Source: Streptomyces broussonetiae
GTDB lineage: Bacteria > Actinomycetota > Actinomycetes > Streptomycetales > Streptomycetaceae
Direction: 5' to 3'
DNA length: 64,000 bases
NCBI RefSeq assembly: GCF_009796285.1
Contig: NZ_CP047020.1
Location: 6,634,001 to 6,698,000, forward strand
Both the position numbers and the translations under genes were made by a program. Positions 24,394 to 33,096 of this stretch are shown here, piece by piece. Within the stretch, counting starts at the first letter, position 1; each line of letters starts with the position of its first letter. The notes beneath the pieces were generated by a model. It did no database searches. It was given only the letters and a program-made list of their open reading frames with translations, and was not told the DNA's origin.

Positions 24394-25236
24394 ATGCCCC
24401 AGCACACCTCCGGGTCCGACCGGGCGGCGATCCCCCCAGCCGCCCGCGACGGTGGCAGCATGCGGCCGCCCGCTCCCTCGACGCTCGACGAGCTGTGGCG
24501 GTCGTACAAGGCGACGGGGGACGACCGGCTGCGGGAGCAGCTGATCCTGCACTACTCGCCGCTCGTGAAATACGTCGCGGGCCGGGTGAGCGTCGGGCTG
24601 CCGCCCAATGTCGAGCAGGCCGACTTCGTCTCCTCCGGTGTCTTCGGGCTGATCGACGCGATCGAGAAGTTCGACATCGACCGGGAGATCAAGTTCGAGA
24701 CGTACGCGATCACCCGGATCCGGGGCGCCATGATCGACGAACTGCGGGCGCTGGACTGGATCCCGCGGTCGGTGCGGCAGAAGGCACGGAACGTCGAGCG
24801 GGCCTACGCCACGCTGGAGGCACGGCTGCGGCGCACCCCGAGCGAGGGAGAGGTTGCCGCCGAACTGGGCATGGAGGTCGACGAACTGCATGCCGTGTTC
24901 AGCCAGCTGTCCCTGGCCAATGTGGTCGCCCTGGAGGAGTTGCTGCACGTCGGCGGCGAGGGCGGGGACCGGCTCAGCCTCATGGACACGCTGGAGGACA
25001 CCGCCGCGGACAATCCGGTGGAGGTGGCCGAGGACCGCGAGCTGCGGCGCTTCCTGGCCCGGGCCATCAACACGCTGCCCGAGCGGGAGAAGACCGTGGT
25101 CACGCTGTACTACTACGAGGGGCTCACCCTCGCCGAGATCGGCAACGTACTCGGGGTCACCGAGAGCCGGGTCAGCCAGATCCACACCAAGTCGGTGCTC
25201 CAGCTGCGGGCCAAACTGGCGAGCTTCGGACGGTGA
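24394..25236 (+). CDS. whiG: Sporulation sigma factor WhiG
   Basis: A 280-residue FliA-type sigma factor. Region 2 reads LILHYSPLVKYVAGRVSVGLPPNVEQADFVSSG and KFETYAITRIRGAMIDELRALDWIPRSVR. Region 3 is RRTPSEGEVAAELGMEVDEL, and region 4 LPEREKTVVTLYYYEGLTLAEIGNVLGVTESRVSQIHTK. WhiG commits aerial hyphae to sporulation by driving whiH and whiI; it is held inactive by RsiG with c-di-GMP in characterised species. The ATG start gives the usual length. It directly follows dprA here. Confidence 0.96.
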   Translation: MPQHTSGSDRAAIPPAARDGGSMRPPAPSTLDELWRSYKATGDDRLREQLILHYSPLVKYVAGRVSVGLPPNVEQADFVSSGVFGLIDAIEKFDIDREIKFETYAITRIRGAMIDELRALDWIPRSVRQKARNVERAYATLEARLRRTPSEGEVAAELGMEVDELHAVFSQLSLANVVALEELLHVGGEGGDRLSLMDTLEDTAADNPVEVAEDRELRRFLARAINTLPEREKTVVTLYYYEGLTLAEIGNVLGVTESRVSQIHTKSVLQLRAKLASFGR

Positions 25237-25313
25237 GGCGGGTGTCGTGCGGGTGACCTCGCGCGGTCGAGTGGCTCTCCCGTTCGTGTCGGCGCGTCCG
25301 TAAAGTGGTCGAC

Positions 25314-25895
25314 GTGCCAAGGATTCGAGCGGCCTCCGTGGCCGAGCACCGGTCGATGCAGCGAGCCGCCCTGCTGGACGCGGCTCGGTCGTTGCTGTCC
25401 GAGGGCGGGACGGAGGCGCTGACCTTCCCGGCCCTCGCCGAGCGGACGGGGCTCGCGCGGTCGTCCGTGTACGAGTACTTCCGGTCGCGGGCCGCCGTGG
25501 TCGAGGAGCTGTGCGAGGTCGACTTTCCGCTGTGGGCGGCGGAGGTGGCCGCCGCGATGGAGCGGGAGGCGTCGGCCGAGGGCAAGGTCGAGGCGTATGT
25601 GCGCCGGCAGCTGGCGCTGGTCGGGGACCGGCGGCACCGGGCAGTGGTCGCCATCTCCGCGAGCGAGCTGGACGCAGGCGCGCGGGAGAAGATCCGGGCG
25701 GCGCACGGCGGGCTGGTCGCGATGATCGCCGAGGCGCTCGGGCAGATGGGGCACGAGCAGCCCCGGCTGGCGGCGATGCTGTTGCAGGGGGTCGTGGATG
25801 CAGCGGTGCGCAGGATCGAGCTGGGGGCGGCGGAAGACCCCGCTGTGGTGACCGATGCCGCGGTGGCCATGGTGCTGCGGGGCGTGCGGGGCTGA
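25314..25895 (+). CDS. TetR family transcriptional regulator
   Basis: About 193 residues from GTG 25314; GTG 25305 is an alternative three codons upstream and neither has a clear Shine-Dalgarno. The N-terminal HTH is RAALLDAARSLLSEGGTEALTFPALAERTGLARSSVYEYFRSRAAVVEELC. The C-terminal ligand domain has no recognisable specificity. It follows whiG on the same strand in streptomycetes; the target is unknown. Confidence 0.85.
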   Translation: MPRIRAASVAEHRSMQRAALLDAARSLLSEGGTEALTFPALAERTGLARSSVYEYFRSRAAVVEELCEVDFPLWAAEVAAAMEREASAEGKVEAYVRRQLALVGDRRHRAVVAISASELDAGAREKIRAAHGGLVAMIAEALGQMGHEQPRLAAMLLQGVVDAAVRRIELGAAEDPAVVTDAAVAMVLRGVRG

Positions 25896-25926
25896 GCCCG
25901 GTACGGCTGTCCCGCAGCCGCGGCGG

Positions 25927-26520
25927 CTACTCCGGAAGCGGTACTCCCAGCACCGGCAGCAGTCTCGACGGCCCCCTCTCCAGCAGCCACGGCGGCAGCA
26001 GGTCCAAGGGGTTCAGGTAGGTGTCGCCCCGCAGCAGCCCCCAGTGGATGCACGTCGCCGGGCAGTGAGAGCCCGTCGCCTCGACCGCGCCCACCACGTC
26101 CCCCGCCCGCACCGCCTCGCCCTTCGTCACCGAGGGGGTCACCGGCTCGTACGTGGTCCGCAGGTCCGTGCCTGTCAGCTCCACCGAGACCGCACCCCGT
26201 CCCGCCACCCGCCCGGCGAAGGACACCCGGCCCGGGGCGACCGCCCGTACCGCGGAGCCGACCGGTGCGGCCAGGTCCACGCCCCGGTGCCCGGGGCCGT
26301 ACGCCGTCGCCGGTGGCTCCCAGCCGCGTACCACCAGCGGGCGGACACCCACCGGCCAGGTGCGCGCGAGGGCCGGCACCGGGGCCCGAGGAGGCGGGGG
26401 CGGGGCCGGGGGAGGCGGGTCCGCCCAGGCCCATGCCGTCAACAGGAGTAACAGAGCCATCGTCAGGGGCAGCAGCACCATCACCGGACATACCGAGACA
26501 CAACGCATCGCTCGTCGCAT
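25927..26520 (-). CDS. M23 family peptidase-like secreted protein, altered active site
   Basis: From ATG 26520 (GTG 26538 is an alternative) the protein has a signal peptide (CPVMVLLPLTMALLLLLTAWAWA), a Pro-rich linker (PPPPAPPPPPRAPVPA) and a LytM/M23 fold: GHRGVDLAAPVGSAVRAVAPGRVSFAG (HxxxD zinc ligands) and, near the end, SHCPATCIHWGLLRG. In active M23 enzymes the last motif is HxH; here the first His is Cys. It may bind zinc poorly or act as a non-catalytic cell-wall regulator. It is convergent with the TetR gene and divergent from rpsB. Confidence 0.85.
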   Translation of the reverse strand: MRRAMRCVSVCPVMVLLPLTMALLLLLTAWAWADPPPPAPPPPPRAPVPALARTWPVGVRPLVVRGWEPPATAYGPGHRGVDLAAPVGSAVRAVAPGRVSFAGRVAGRGAVSVELTGTDLRTTYEPVTPSVTKGEAVRAGDVVGAVEATGSHCPATCIHWGLLRGDTYLNPLDLLPPWLLERGPSRLLPVLGVPLPE

Positions 26521-26792
26521 GCGGCAACCGTCCCGCACTGCCGAAGATCATGGCCGGAGTCTGTGGACCACTCGCCGGTTGTGGACAGCGGCGTCACCCG
26601 GTGCCTCGGCGGTCCCGTACACTTCTTCTGGCGATCCGGGTCACCGGGTCGACTTCGCACGCCCCGACATCGGGCCGTTCACCGGCCGGTGTCAGCGCTC
26701 CTCGGTCCTTTGCGGCACGGCGCACGCGGGCGTCAGGCGCGGAAGCCGTCCGGCATCCGCGGCACAACCGAGAAACTCAAGGAGATACGGCC

Positions 26793-27698
26793 ATGGCCGT
26801 CGTCACGATGCGGGAGCTGCTGGAGAGCGGCGTCCACTTCGGTCACCAGACCCGTCGCTGGAACCCGAAGATGAAGCGCTTCATCTTCACCGAGCGCAAC
26901 GGCATCTACATCATCGACCTGCTCCAGTCGCTGTCGTACATCGACCGCGCCTACGAGTTCGTCAAGGAGACCGTCGCCCACGGCGGCACGGTCATGTTCG
27001 TCGGCACGAAGAAGCAGGCGCAGGAGGCCATCGCCGAGCAGGCCACCCGCGTCGGCATGCCCTACGTCAACCAGCGCTGGCTGGGCGGCATGCTCACCAA
27101 CTTCTCGACCGTCTACAAGCGTCTGCAGCGCCTCAAGGAGCTCGAGCAGATCGACTTCGAGGACGTCGCCGCGTCCGGTCTGACCAAGAAGGAGCTTCTC
27201 GTGCTCTCGCGCGAGAAGGCCAAGCTGGAGAAGACCCTCGGTGGTATCCGCGAGATGCAGAAGGTGCCGAGCGCCGTCTGGATCGTGGACACCAAGAAGG
27301 AGCACATCGCGGTCGGCGAGGCCCGGAAGCTCAACATCCCGGTCGTCGCCATCCTCGACACCAACTGCGACCCCGACGAGGTCGACTACAAGATCCCGGG
27401 CAACGACGACGCGATCCGCTCCGTCACCCTGCTCACCCGTGTGATCGCCGACGCCGTCGCCGAGGGCCTCATCTCCCGCTCTCGCGTCGCCACCGGTGAC
27501 AAGGGTGAGAAGGCCGCGGGCGAGCCGCTCGCCGAGTGGGAGCGCGACCTGCTCGAGGGTGAGAAGAAGGCTGACGAGGCTCCGGCAGCCGAGGCTCCGG
27601 CTGACGAGGCTCCGGCTGCTGAGGCTCCGGTCGCCGAGGCGCCGGCTGCCGAGGCCGCTCCGGCCGAGGAGAAGCCCGCCGAGGGCGAGCAGGCCTGA
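26793..27698 (+). CDS. rpsB: 30S ribosomal protein uS2
   Basis: A 301-residue S2 protein (VVTMRELLESGVHFGHQTRRWNPKM, QRWLGGMLTNFSTV, VDTKKEHIAVGEARKLNIPVVAILDTNCDPD). It carries a C-terminal tail of repeated APAAEAPADEAPAAEAP type, a low-complexity acidic extension common in Streptomyces. It starts at ATG 26793 with AAGGAGA at about 26780. It is the first gene of the rpsB-tsf operon. Confidence 0.98.
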   Translation: MAVVTMRELLESGVHFGHQTRRWNPKMKRFIFTERNGIYIIDLLQSLSYIDRAYEFVKETVAHGGTVMFVGTKKQAQEAIAEQATRVGMPYVNQRWLGGMLTNFSTVYKRLQRLKELEQIDFEDVAASGLTKKELLVLSREKAKLEKTLGGIREMQKVPSAVWIVDTKKEHIAVGEARKLNIPVVAILDTNCDPDEVDYKIPGNDDAIRSVTLLTRVIADAVAEGLISRSRVATGDKGEKAAGEPLAEWERDLLEGEKKADEAPAAEAPADEAPAAEAPVAEAPAAEAAPAEEKPAEGEQA

Positions 27699-27712
27699 CT
27701 CAGGCGTTGACG

Positions 27713-27767
27713 GCGGGGGCGGTACTGGATCCAGCAGCGCCTCCGGCGCGGACAAGTCCGCCCCCGC
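27713..27767 (+). terminator. Intercistronic hairpin between rpsB and tsf
   Basis: GCGGGGGCGG (27713-27722) pairs with CCGCCCCCGC (27758-27767). The inner region holds further small palindromes (CTGGATCCAG; GCGCC-TCC-GGCGC). It probably attenuates transcription so that rpsB exceeds tsf, or acts as the full rpsB terminator. Confidence 0.65.
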
Positions 27768-27873
27768 TGTTCACCCGTAGGTCAGTACGCCGTATGCGGT
27801 CCGCGCCTATATGTGGAGCGCAAACCGTGCGGATCTGAAGATCTTCCAGACTTCGAGAAAGACTCACAGACTC

Positions 27874-28710
27874 ATGGCGAACTACACCGCCGCCGACGTC
27901 AAGAAGCTCCGTGAGCTCACCGGCGCCGGCATGATGGACTGCAAGAAGGCGCTGGACGAGGCCGAGGGCAACGTCGACAAGGCCGTCGAGGCGCTGCGCA
28001 TCAAGGGCCAGAAGGGCGTCGCCAAGCGTGAGGGCCGCTCCGCCGAGAACGGCGCCGTGGTCTCCATCATCGCCGACGACAACTCCTCCGGCGTCCTGGT
28101 CGAGCTCAAGTGCGAGACGGACTTCGTCGCCAAGGGCGAGAAGTTCCAGGCCGTGGCCAAGGCCATCGCCGAGCACGTCGCCAAGACGAGCCCGGCCGAC
28201 ATCGAGGCCCTGCTGGCCTCCGAGATCGAGGCCGGCAAGACCGTCCAGGCGTACGTGGACGAGGCCAACGCCAACCTCGGCGAGAAGATCGTCCTGGACC
28301 GCTTCGCGCAGTTCTCCGACGGCTTCGTGCTCGCCTACATGCACCGCACCATGCCCGACCTGCCCCCGCAGATCGGTGTCCTGGTCGAGCTGGACAAGCC
28401 GAACGCCGACGTCGCCAAGGGCATCGCCCAGCACATCGCCGCCTTCGCGCCCAAGTACCTCTCCAAGGAGGACGTGCCGGCCGAGGTCGTCGAGTCCGAG
28501 CGCCGCGTCGCCGAGGAGACCACCCGCGCCGAGGGCAAGCCCGAGGCCGCCCTGCCGAAGATCGTCGAGGGTCGCCTCAACGGCTTCTTCAAGGACGCCA
28601 CGCTGCTCGGCCAGCCCTACGCGCTGGACAACAAGAAGTCGGTCCAGAAGGTCCTGGACGAGGCGGGTGTCACCCTGAAGCGCTTCACGCGCATCAAGGT
28701 CGGCATCTGA
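27874..28710 (+). CDS. tsf: Translation elongation factor Ts
   Basis: A 278-residue EF-Ts that recharges EF-Tu with GTP. The UBA-like N-terminus reads TAADVKKLRELTGAGMMDCKKALDEAEGNVDKAVEALR with the EF-Ts signature. The core includes LVELKCETDFVAKGEKFQ and the C-terminal LLGQPYALDNKKSVQKVLDEAG. Length is standard for actinobacteria. Confidence 0.98.
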   Translation: MANYTAADVKKLRELTGAGMMDCKKALDEAEGNVDKAVEALRIKGQKGVAKREGRSAENGAVVSIIADDNSSGVLVELKCETDFVAKGEKFQAVAKAIAEHVAKTSPADIEALLASEIEAGKTVQAYVDEANANLGEKIVLDRFAQFSDGFVLAYMHRTMPDLPPQIGVLVELDKPNADVAKGIAQHIAAFAPKYLSKEDVPAEVVESERRVAEETTRAEGKPEAALPKIVEGRLNGFFKDATLLGQPYALDNKKSVQKVLDEAGVTLKRFTRIKVGI

Positions 28711-28926
28711 GTCCGTACCGCGATCGACTCACGGCCCACAGAGAAAACCGGGGAGAATTCCCGATAGGGTCGTAAGCAGTCGTCCGTGTACACCGCCACA
28801 CCCCGGCGTGAGGCGGACGGCAGCAGATCTGACGAGGAGGCCATTGCCGCGCATGGGAGCGAAAAGCGACCCCACCGGCAATGGCCTTCTTCGTATGTGC
28901 AACACGTGAAAGAGGCGGGATCTCCC

Positions 28927-29685
28927 ATGACCACCAAGGCCCAGAAGAGCGACGACGGCAAAGTACGCGGCCGGTTTCTGCTGAAGCTGTCCGGAGAGGC
29001 CTTCTCCGGCGGCGGCGGCCTGGGCGTGGACCCGGACGTGGTGCACAAGATCGCTCGCGAGATCGCCGCCGTCGTCCGGGACGGCGCGCAGGTCGCGGTT
29101 GTCATCGGCGGCGGCAACTTCTTCCGGGGCGCCGAACTCCAGCAGCGCGGCATGGACCGGGCACGCTCGGACTACATGGGCATGCTCGGCACCGTGATGA
29201 ACTGCCTCGCCCTCCAGGACTTCCTGGAGAAGGAGGGCATCGACAGCCGGGTGCAGACCGCCATCACCATGGGCCAGGTCGCCGAGCCGTACATCCCGCT
29301 GCGCGCCGTGCGCCACCTGGAGAAGGGCCGTGTGGTCATCTTCGGTGCCGGTATGGGCATGCCGTACTTCTCCACCGACACCACCGCCGCCCAGCGCGCC
29401 CTGGAGATCGACGCCGAGGCGCTGCTCATGGGCAAGAACGGCGTGGACGGGGTCTACGACTCCGACCCGAAGACCAACCCGGACGCGGTCAAGTTCGACG
29501 CCCTCGGCTACGGCGAGGTCATCACCCGCGACCTCAAGGTCGCCGACGCCACCGCCGTCACGCTGTGCCGCGACAACAAGCTTCCGATCCTCGTGTTCGA
29601 GCTGCTCGCGGAGGGCAATATCGCTCGGGCCGTCAAGGGTGAGAAGATCGGCACGCTGGTCGGCGACCAGGGCAGCCGGGACTGA
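28927..29685 (+). CDS. pyrH: Uridylate kinase
   Basis: A 252-residue amino-acid-kinase-family UMP kinase (RFLLKLSGEAFSGGGGLGVDPDVV, VVIGGGNFFRGAELQQRGMDRARSDYMGMLGTVMN, RVVIFGAGMGMPYFSTDTTAAQRALEIDA, GVYDSDPKTNPDA). ATG 28927 follows GAGGCGGGAT. It converts UMP to UDP in pyrimidine synthesis. The tsf-pyrH-frr order is conserved. The preceding 216 nt is a leader with no gene. Confidence 0.97.
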   Translation: MTTKAQKSDDGKVRGRFLLKLSGEAFSGGGGLGVDPDVVHKIAREIAAVVRDGAQVAVVIGGGNFFRGAELQQRGMDRARSDYMGMLGTVMNCLALQDFLEKEGIDSRVQTAITMGQVAEPYIPLRAVRHLEKGRVVIFGAGMGMPYFSTDTTAAQRALEIDAEALLMGKNGVDGVYDSDPKTNPDAVKFDALGYGEVITRDLKVADATAVTLCRDNKLPILVFELLAEGNIARAVKGEKIGTLVGDQGSRD

Positions 29686-29712
29686 CCCGGCATCGACCCG
29701 GCCGGTGGTGCA

Positions 29713-29781
29713 CGGCCCCGTAAGGGGGCCGGACCCAGGCCGGGGGATGGACAATGTCCTGCACGTCGGGAACCGTGCAGG
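29713..29781 (+). terminator. Two tandem hairpins between pyrH and frr
   Basis: CGGCCCC (29713-29719) pairs with GGGGCCG (29725-29731). CCTGCACG (29758-29765) pairs with CGTGCAGG (29774-29781) around an 8-nt loop. They lie in the 173-nt pyrH-frr gap and probably mark partial termination or RNA processing. Confidence 0.55.
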
Positions 29782-29858
29782 AAGAAGACGCGACGCAGCC
29801 GGCCGCCGCCCCGCCGAGGAACCGCAGCCGGGCCTTACTCAAGACACAGGAGCAAGTG

Positions 29859-30416
29859 GTGATCGAAGAGATCCTCCTCGAGGCCGAGGAGAAGATGGAG
29901 AAGGCCGTCGTGGTCGCCAAGGAGGACTTCGCCGCGATCCGCACCGGCCGTGCGCACCCGGCGATGTTCAACAAGATCGTGGCCGACTACTACGGCGCCC
30001 TGACGCCGATCAACCAGCTGGCCTCGTTCTCCGTGCCGGAGCCGCGCATGGCGGTCGTGACGCCGTTCGACAAGAGCGCGCTGCGCAACATCGAGCAGGC
30101 GATCCGTGACTCCGACCTGGGCGTCAACCCCAGCAACGACGGCAACATCATCCGGGTGACGTTCCCCGAGCTGACCGAGGAGCGGCGCCGCGAGTACATC
30201 AAGGTCGCCAAGGGCAAGGCCGAGGACTCCAAGGTGTCCATCCGCTCCGTGCGCCGCAAGGCCAAGGACGCGCTCGACAAGCTCGTCAAGGACGGCGAGA
30301 CCGGCGAGGACGAGGTCCGCCGCGCGGAGAAGGAGCTGGACGACACCACGGCGAAGTACGTCGCGCAGGTGGACGAGCTTCTGAAGCACAAGGAAGCGGA
30401 GCTGCTCGAAGTCTGA
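29859..30416 (+). CDS. frr: Ribosome recycling factor
   Basis: A 185-residue RRF (EEILLEAEEKMEKAVVVAKEDFAAIRTGRAHPAMFNKI, NPSNDGNIIRVTFPELTEERRREYIKVAK, RRKAKDALDKL). It splits post-termination ribosomes with EF-G. GTG 29859 is preceded by CAGGAGCA. The stop overlaps the cdsA start by one base (TGATG). Confidence 0.97.
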   Translation: MIEEILLEAEEKMEKAVVVAKEDFAAIRTGRAHPAMFNKIVADYYGALTPINQLASFSVPEPRMAVVTPFDKSALRNIEQAIRDSDLGVNPSNDGNIIRVTFPELTEERRREYIKVAKGKAEDSKVSIRSVRRKAKDALDKLVKDGETGEDEVRRAEKELDDTTAKYVAQVDELLKHKEAELLEV

Positions 30417-31561
30417 TGAGCGACTCTTCCTGGGGGGCGCCGCCGGCGGCGGGTCAGGCCGGCTACTGGGGGCTCACCGGGGGTGGGCCTGCCCAGGGAG
30501 CCGCCCCGACGGGTCCCGCGTACCATGCGCCTGAGGCGCAGCAGACCCGCCCCATGCCCATCGTGCCCGACGAACCCGTCTACGGCGGGGGCCAGGACAA
30601 CGACCGGGGGGCCGCTTCGCCGAGCGGCCCCTTGTTCCACAACGAGGTCCGCCCAGAGCCCTCACCGGCCCGGTCTCTCCCGGCCGAGAACCAGAATCCG
30701 GAGCCCATGCCCGACGCCCCCCAGCCGGCGCCAGCGCCGCAGAAGAAGAGCGCGGGCCGTGATCTGAGCGCGGCCATAGGGGTCGGTGTCGGACTCGGTG
30801 TGGTGATCGTCGCGTCCCTGTTCATCCGCAAGGCCGTCTTCGTCGGCGTGATCGCGGTCGCCGTGGTCGTGGGCCTGTGGGAGCTGACCAGCAGGCTGCA
30901 GGAGCGCAAGGGCATCAAGGCACCTCTCGTGCCGCTCGCGGTGGGCGGGGCGGCGATGGTGGTCGCCGGGTATGTGCGCGGCGCCGAGGGGGCCTGGGTC
31001 GCCATGGCTCTGACAGCCCTCGCGGCCCTGGTCTGGCGTATGACGGAACCGCCGGAGGGCTATCTCAAGGACGTCACGGCAGGCGTCTTCGCGGCGTTCT
31101 ACGTGCCGTTCCTGGCCACGTTCGTCGCGATGATGCTGACCGCCGCCGACGGCCCCTGGCGCGTCCTGACCTTCCTGCTCCTGACGGTCGTCAGCGACAC
31201 CGGCGCCTACGCGGTCGGCTGGCGCTTCGGCAAGCACAAGCTGGCCCCGCGCATCAGCCCCGGCAAGACCCGCGAGGGCCTGCTGGGTGCGGTGCTGTTC
31301 GCGATGGTCGCGGGTGCGCTGTGCATGCAGTTCCTGATCGACGACGGCAGGTGGTGGCAGGGACTGCTGCTCGGCCTCGCGGTCGCGGCCAGTGCCACCC
31401 TGGGCGACCTCGGCGAGTCCATGATCAAGCGCGACCTGGGCATCAAGGACATGGGCACCTTGCTCCCGGGCCACGGCGGCATCATGGACCGCCTGGACTC
31501 GCTGCTGCCGACGGCGCCCGTGGTCTGGCTGCTGCTGGTGATCTTCGTCGGCTCCGCGTGA
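30416..31561 (+). CDS. cdsA: Phosphatidate cytidylyltransferase CdsA
   Basis: A 381-residue integral membrane enzyme making CDP-diacylglycerol from phosphatidate and CTP. A Pro/Gly-rich cytoplasmic extension of about 115 residues precedes the membrane part (eight or so spans, e.g. AIGVGVGLGVVIVASLFI). The family signature SMIKRDLGIKDMGTLLPGHGG followed by IMDRLDSLL is complete. The N-terminal extension is typical of streptomycetes and absent from E. coli. It is translationally coupled to frr and ends the operon before a strong terminator. Confidence 0.95.
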   Translation: MSDSSWGAPPAAGQAGYWGLTGGGPAQGAAPTGPAYHAPEAQQTRPMPIVPDEPVYGGGQDNDRGAASPSGPLFHNEVRPEPSPARSLPAENQNPEPMPDAPQPAPAPQKKSAGRDLSAAIGVGVGLGVVIVASLFIRKAVFVGVIAVAVVVGLWELTSRLQERKGIKAPLVPLAVGGAAMVVAGYVRGAEGAWVAMALTALAALVWRMTEPPEGYLKDVTAGVFAAFYVPFLATFVAMMLTAADGPWRVLTFLLLTVVSDTGAYAVGWRFGKHKLAPRISPGKTREGLLGAVLFAMVAGALCMQFLIDDGRWWQGLLLGLAVAASATLGDLGESMIKRDLGIKDMGTLLPGHGGIMDRLDSLLPTAPVVWLLLVIFVGSA

Positions 31562-31595
31562 ACCGAGGCCGTACGGCCGTGAGCCGAGGAGTCGT

Positions 31596-31639
31596 ACGAC
31601 TGTGCCCCCGCCCCGTGTTCAGGGCGGGGGCACAGTCGT
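31596..31639. terminator. Strong bidirectional terminator between cdsA and yceI
   Basis: An 18-bp perfect stem: 31596-31613 pairs with 31622-31639 around an 8-nt loop. It separates two convergent genes and is the strongest hairpin in the first half of the window. Confidence 0.9.
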
Positions 31640-31650
31640 GTGCGCCCGGC

Positions 31651-32316
31651 TCAGACCCCCGCCGTGTTGCGGATCGCCGCGATGTCGAACTGGAGGCGGA
31701 CCGTTTCGCTCACCATGGCCCCGCCCTGGGCCAGCTTGGCGTCGTAGCTCAGGCCCCAGTCGGAGCGGTTGATCGTGGTGGTGCCGTCGAAGCCGACCCG
31801 CTCGTCGCCGAACGCGTCGGTGACATGGCCGATGTAGGCGAGGTCCAGGTCGATCGGGCGGGTCGTCTCCTTGATGGTGAGGTCGCCGGTCATGCGGTAG
31901 ACGTCCTTGTCGACGAGCCGCACGGCGGTGCTCGTGAAGGTCATCCGCGGATACGTCGCGGCGTCCAGGAACTGGCGGCCGACCAGATGCGCGTCACGTT
32001 GCTCGACACCGGTGTCGACGCTCGATGTGTACAGCACGAGGTCGGCCCGGGAGCGGGACGGTTCGCGGCCGTCGAAGTACAGCCGGCTCTCGTACTGCGG
32101 GAAGGCGCCGCGCACCGTCGTCACCATCGCGTGCCGTACCGAGAACCCGATCCTGCTGTGCGCGGGATCGATCAGCCACTCGCCGGTGAGGGATGCCAGC
32201 GCGGGGTCGGGCAGTACGGCGGTGGCAGTGGCACCGGCCCCCGGTGCGGCGGTCGCCACGGGCGCGGCGGAAGGCTGCGCGCGCCGGTGAAAGGAATTGC
32301 GGCCGAAAAGGTTCAT
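31651..32316 (-). CDS. YceI family protein
   Basis: 221 residues. An Ala/Pro-rich 45-residue N-terminus leads to the YceI lipocalin-like barrel: LTGEWLIDPAHSRIGFSVRHAMVTTVRGAF, TYPRMTFTSTAVRLVD, YRMTGDLTIKETTRPIDLDL and the closing INRSDWGLSY. Members bind polyprenoid lipids in a barrel. No signal peptide is visible, so it is probably cytoplasmic, unlike E. coli YceI. It is monocistronic. Confidence 0.88.
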   Translation of the reverse strand: MNLFGRNSFHRRAQPSAAPVATAAPGAGATATAVLPDPALASLTGEWLIDPAHSRIGFSVRHAMVTTVRGAFPQYESRLYFDGREPSRSRADLVLYTSSVDTGVEQRDAHLVGRQFLDAATYPRMTFTSTAVRLVDKDVYRMTGDLTIKETTRPIDLDLAYIGHVTDAFGDERVGFDGTTTINRSDWGLSYDAKLAQGGAMVSETVRLQFDIAAIRNTAGV

Positions 32317-32506
32317 GGCGCCATTTGTTACGGCACGGCAAAGGGCGGGACAAGGGCCGACCAGGAAACCCGACCGTTCGTCAGCAGAACTTCACACCTC
32401 GCCGACTGCACCCGAGCTGTCACACTCCGTGGATACGGGTGCCCCTCCGGTTAGCAGGCGCAACCACCGGCTCCCCCGGCCGCGCCACGACCGTCCCCAG
32501 CAGGTG

Positions 32507-32791
32507 TCACCGGTCGTCACGGGCATCGAGGTCTGAGAAGAAGCGGTCCACGATCTCGCTTTGGCGACACCTTCGAGAGCTTCGCCGACCATCCGACTGG
32601 CCAGCTCCGTGGCCAAGGACACGACGTCTCCCCGCAGCTCCGTCTCCGCCATGACGCGATCGGCCGAGCCGTGCCTGAGCCTCCACGAGCATCGCCTCGC
32701 GTTCCCGCAGGCCCTCAGCGCGAAGCTCGGCGATCAGTTGCGTGCCCTGCTCCAAGGCCTCCTGGCGCAGGCGCGCCGCCTTGTGTCGGGC
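32507..32791 (-). pseudogene. Frameshifted, N-truncated ATP synthase subunit b (atpF)-like relic
   Basis: Reading leftward from 32791, one frame gives ARHKAARLRQEALEQGTQLI then AELRAEGLREREAMLVEA. Near 32660 the similarity moves to another frame (ETELRGDVVSLATELASRMV then GEALEGVAK), and near 32560 back to the first (SEIVDRFFSDLDARDDR, stop at 32507). Joined, these match in order the C-terminal half of Streptomyces AtpF (ARHEAARLRQEA...LRQDVGKLATELAGKLVGESL...DRFLDEL). The N-terminal membrane half is absent. Two frameshifts plus truncation indicate a decaying duplicate or acquired copy; the normal atp operon is elsewhere. The identification is by memory of AtpF and needs alignment. Confidence 0.65.
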
Positions 32792-32891
32792 CTGGTTCCT
32801 GGGGCCGTTCCATCGTGAGCAATGCGCCGCGCCGTACTGCGGACGGATGGCCACTGCCACACGACCACGGTGCACCGGTGACAAGACCTTG

Positions 32892-33065
32892 TCAGTGCTT
32901 GAAGGAGCCCTTGGCCTGCTCTTTCGTGCCCCGCATCTTGCCCCGTGCCTCAAGAGCGGCGCCTTTCGCCGCGAGGGTTTCTTGGTGCATCGCGTGGGCC
33001 GCCTTCCGTACCGTTTTTCCGACGACCTGTTCTGCCTTGGCCTTGGCCCGTTCTCCGGCACTCAT
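32892..33065 (-). CDS. CsbD family stress protein
   Basis: A 57-residue charged protein (MSAGERAKAKAEQVVGKTVR, LEARGKMRGTKEQAKGSFKH) with the CsbD repeat pattern K-(x)-G-K-x-K-x-x-x-G. A GGAGG lies at the right distance before ATG 33065. CsbD proteins are general stress proteins of unknown biochemical role, usually under an alternative sigma factor. The upstream region carries such a promoter. Confidence 0.8.
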   Translation of the reverse strand: MSAGERAKAKAEQVVGKTVRKAAHAMHQETLAAKGAALEARGKMRGTKEQAKGSFKH

Positions 33066-33096
33066 CTCGGTACCTCCGCACAGTCTCACCGGCCGT

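Noticed and set aside
26153..26792. Plus-strand frames upstream of and in frame with rpsB
   Set aside because: They are antisense to the M23 gene and intergenic. rpsB begins at ATG 26793 after AAGGAGA.
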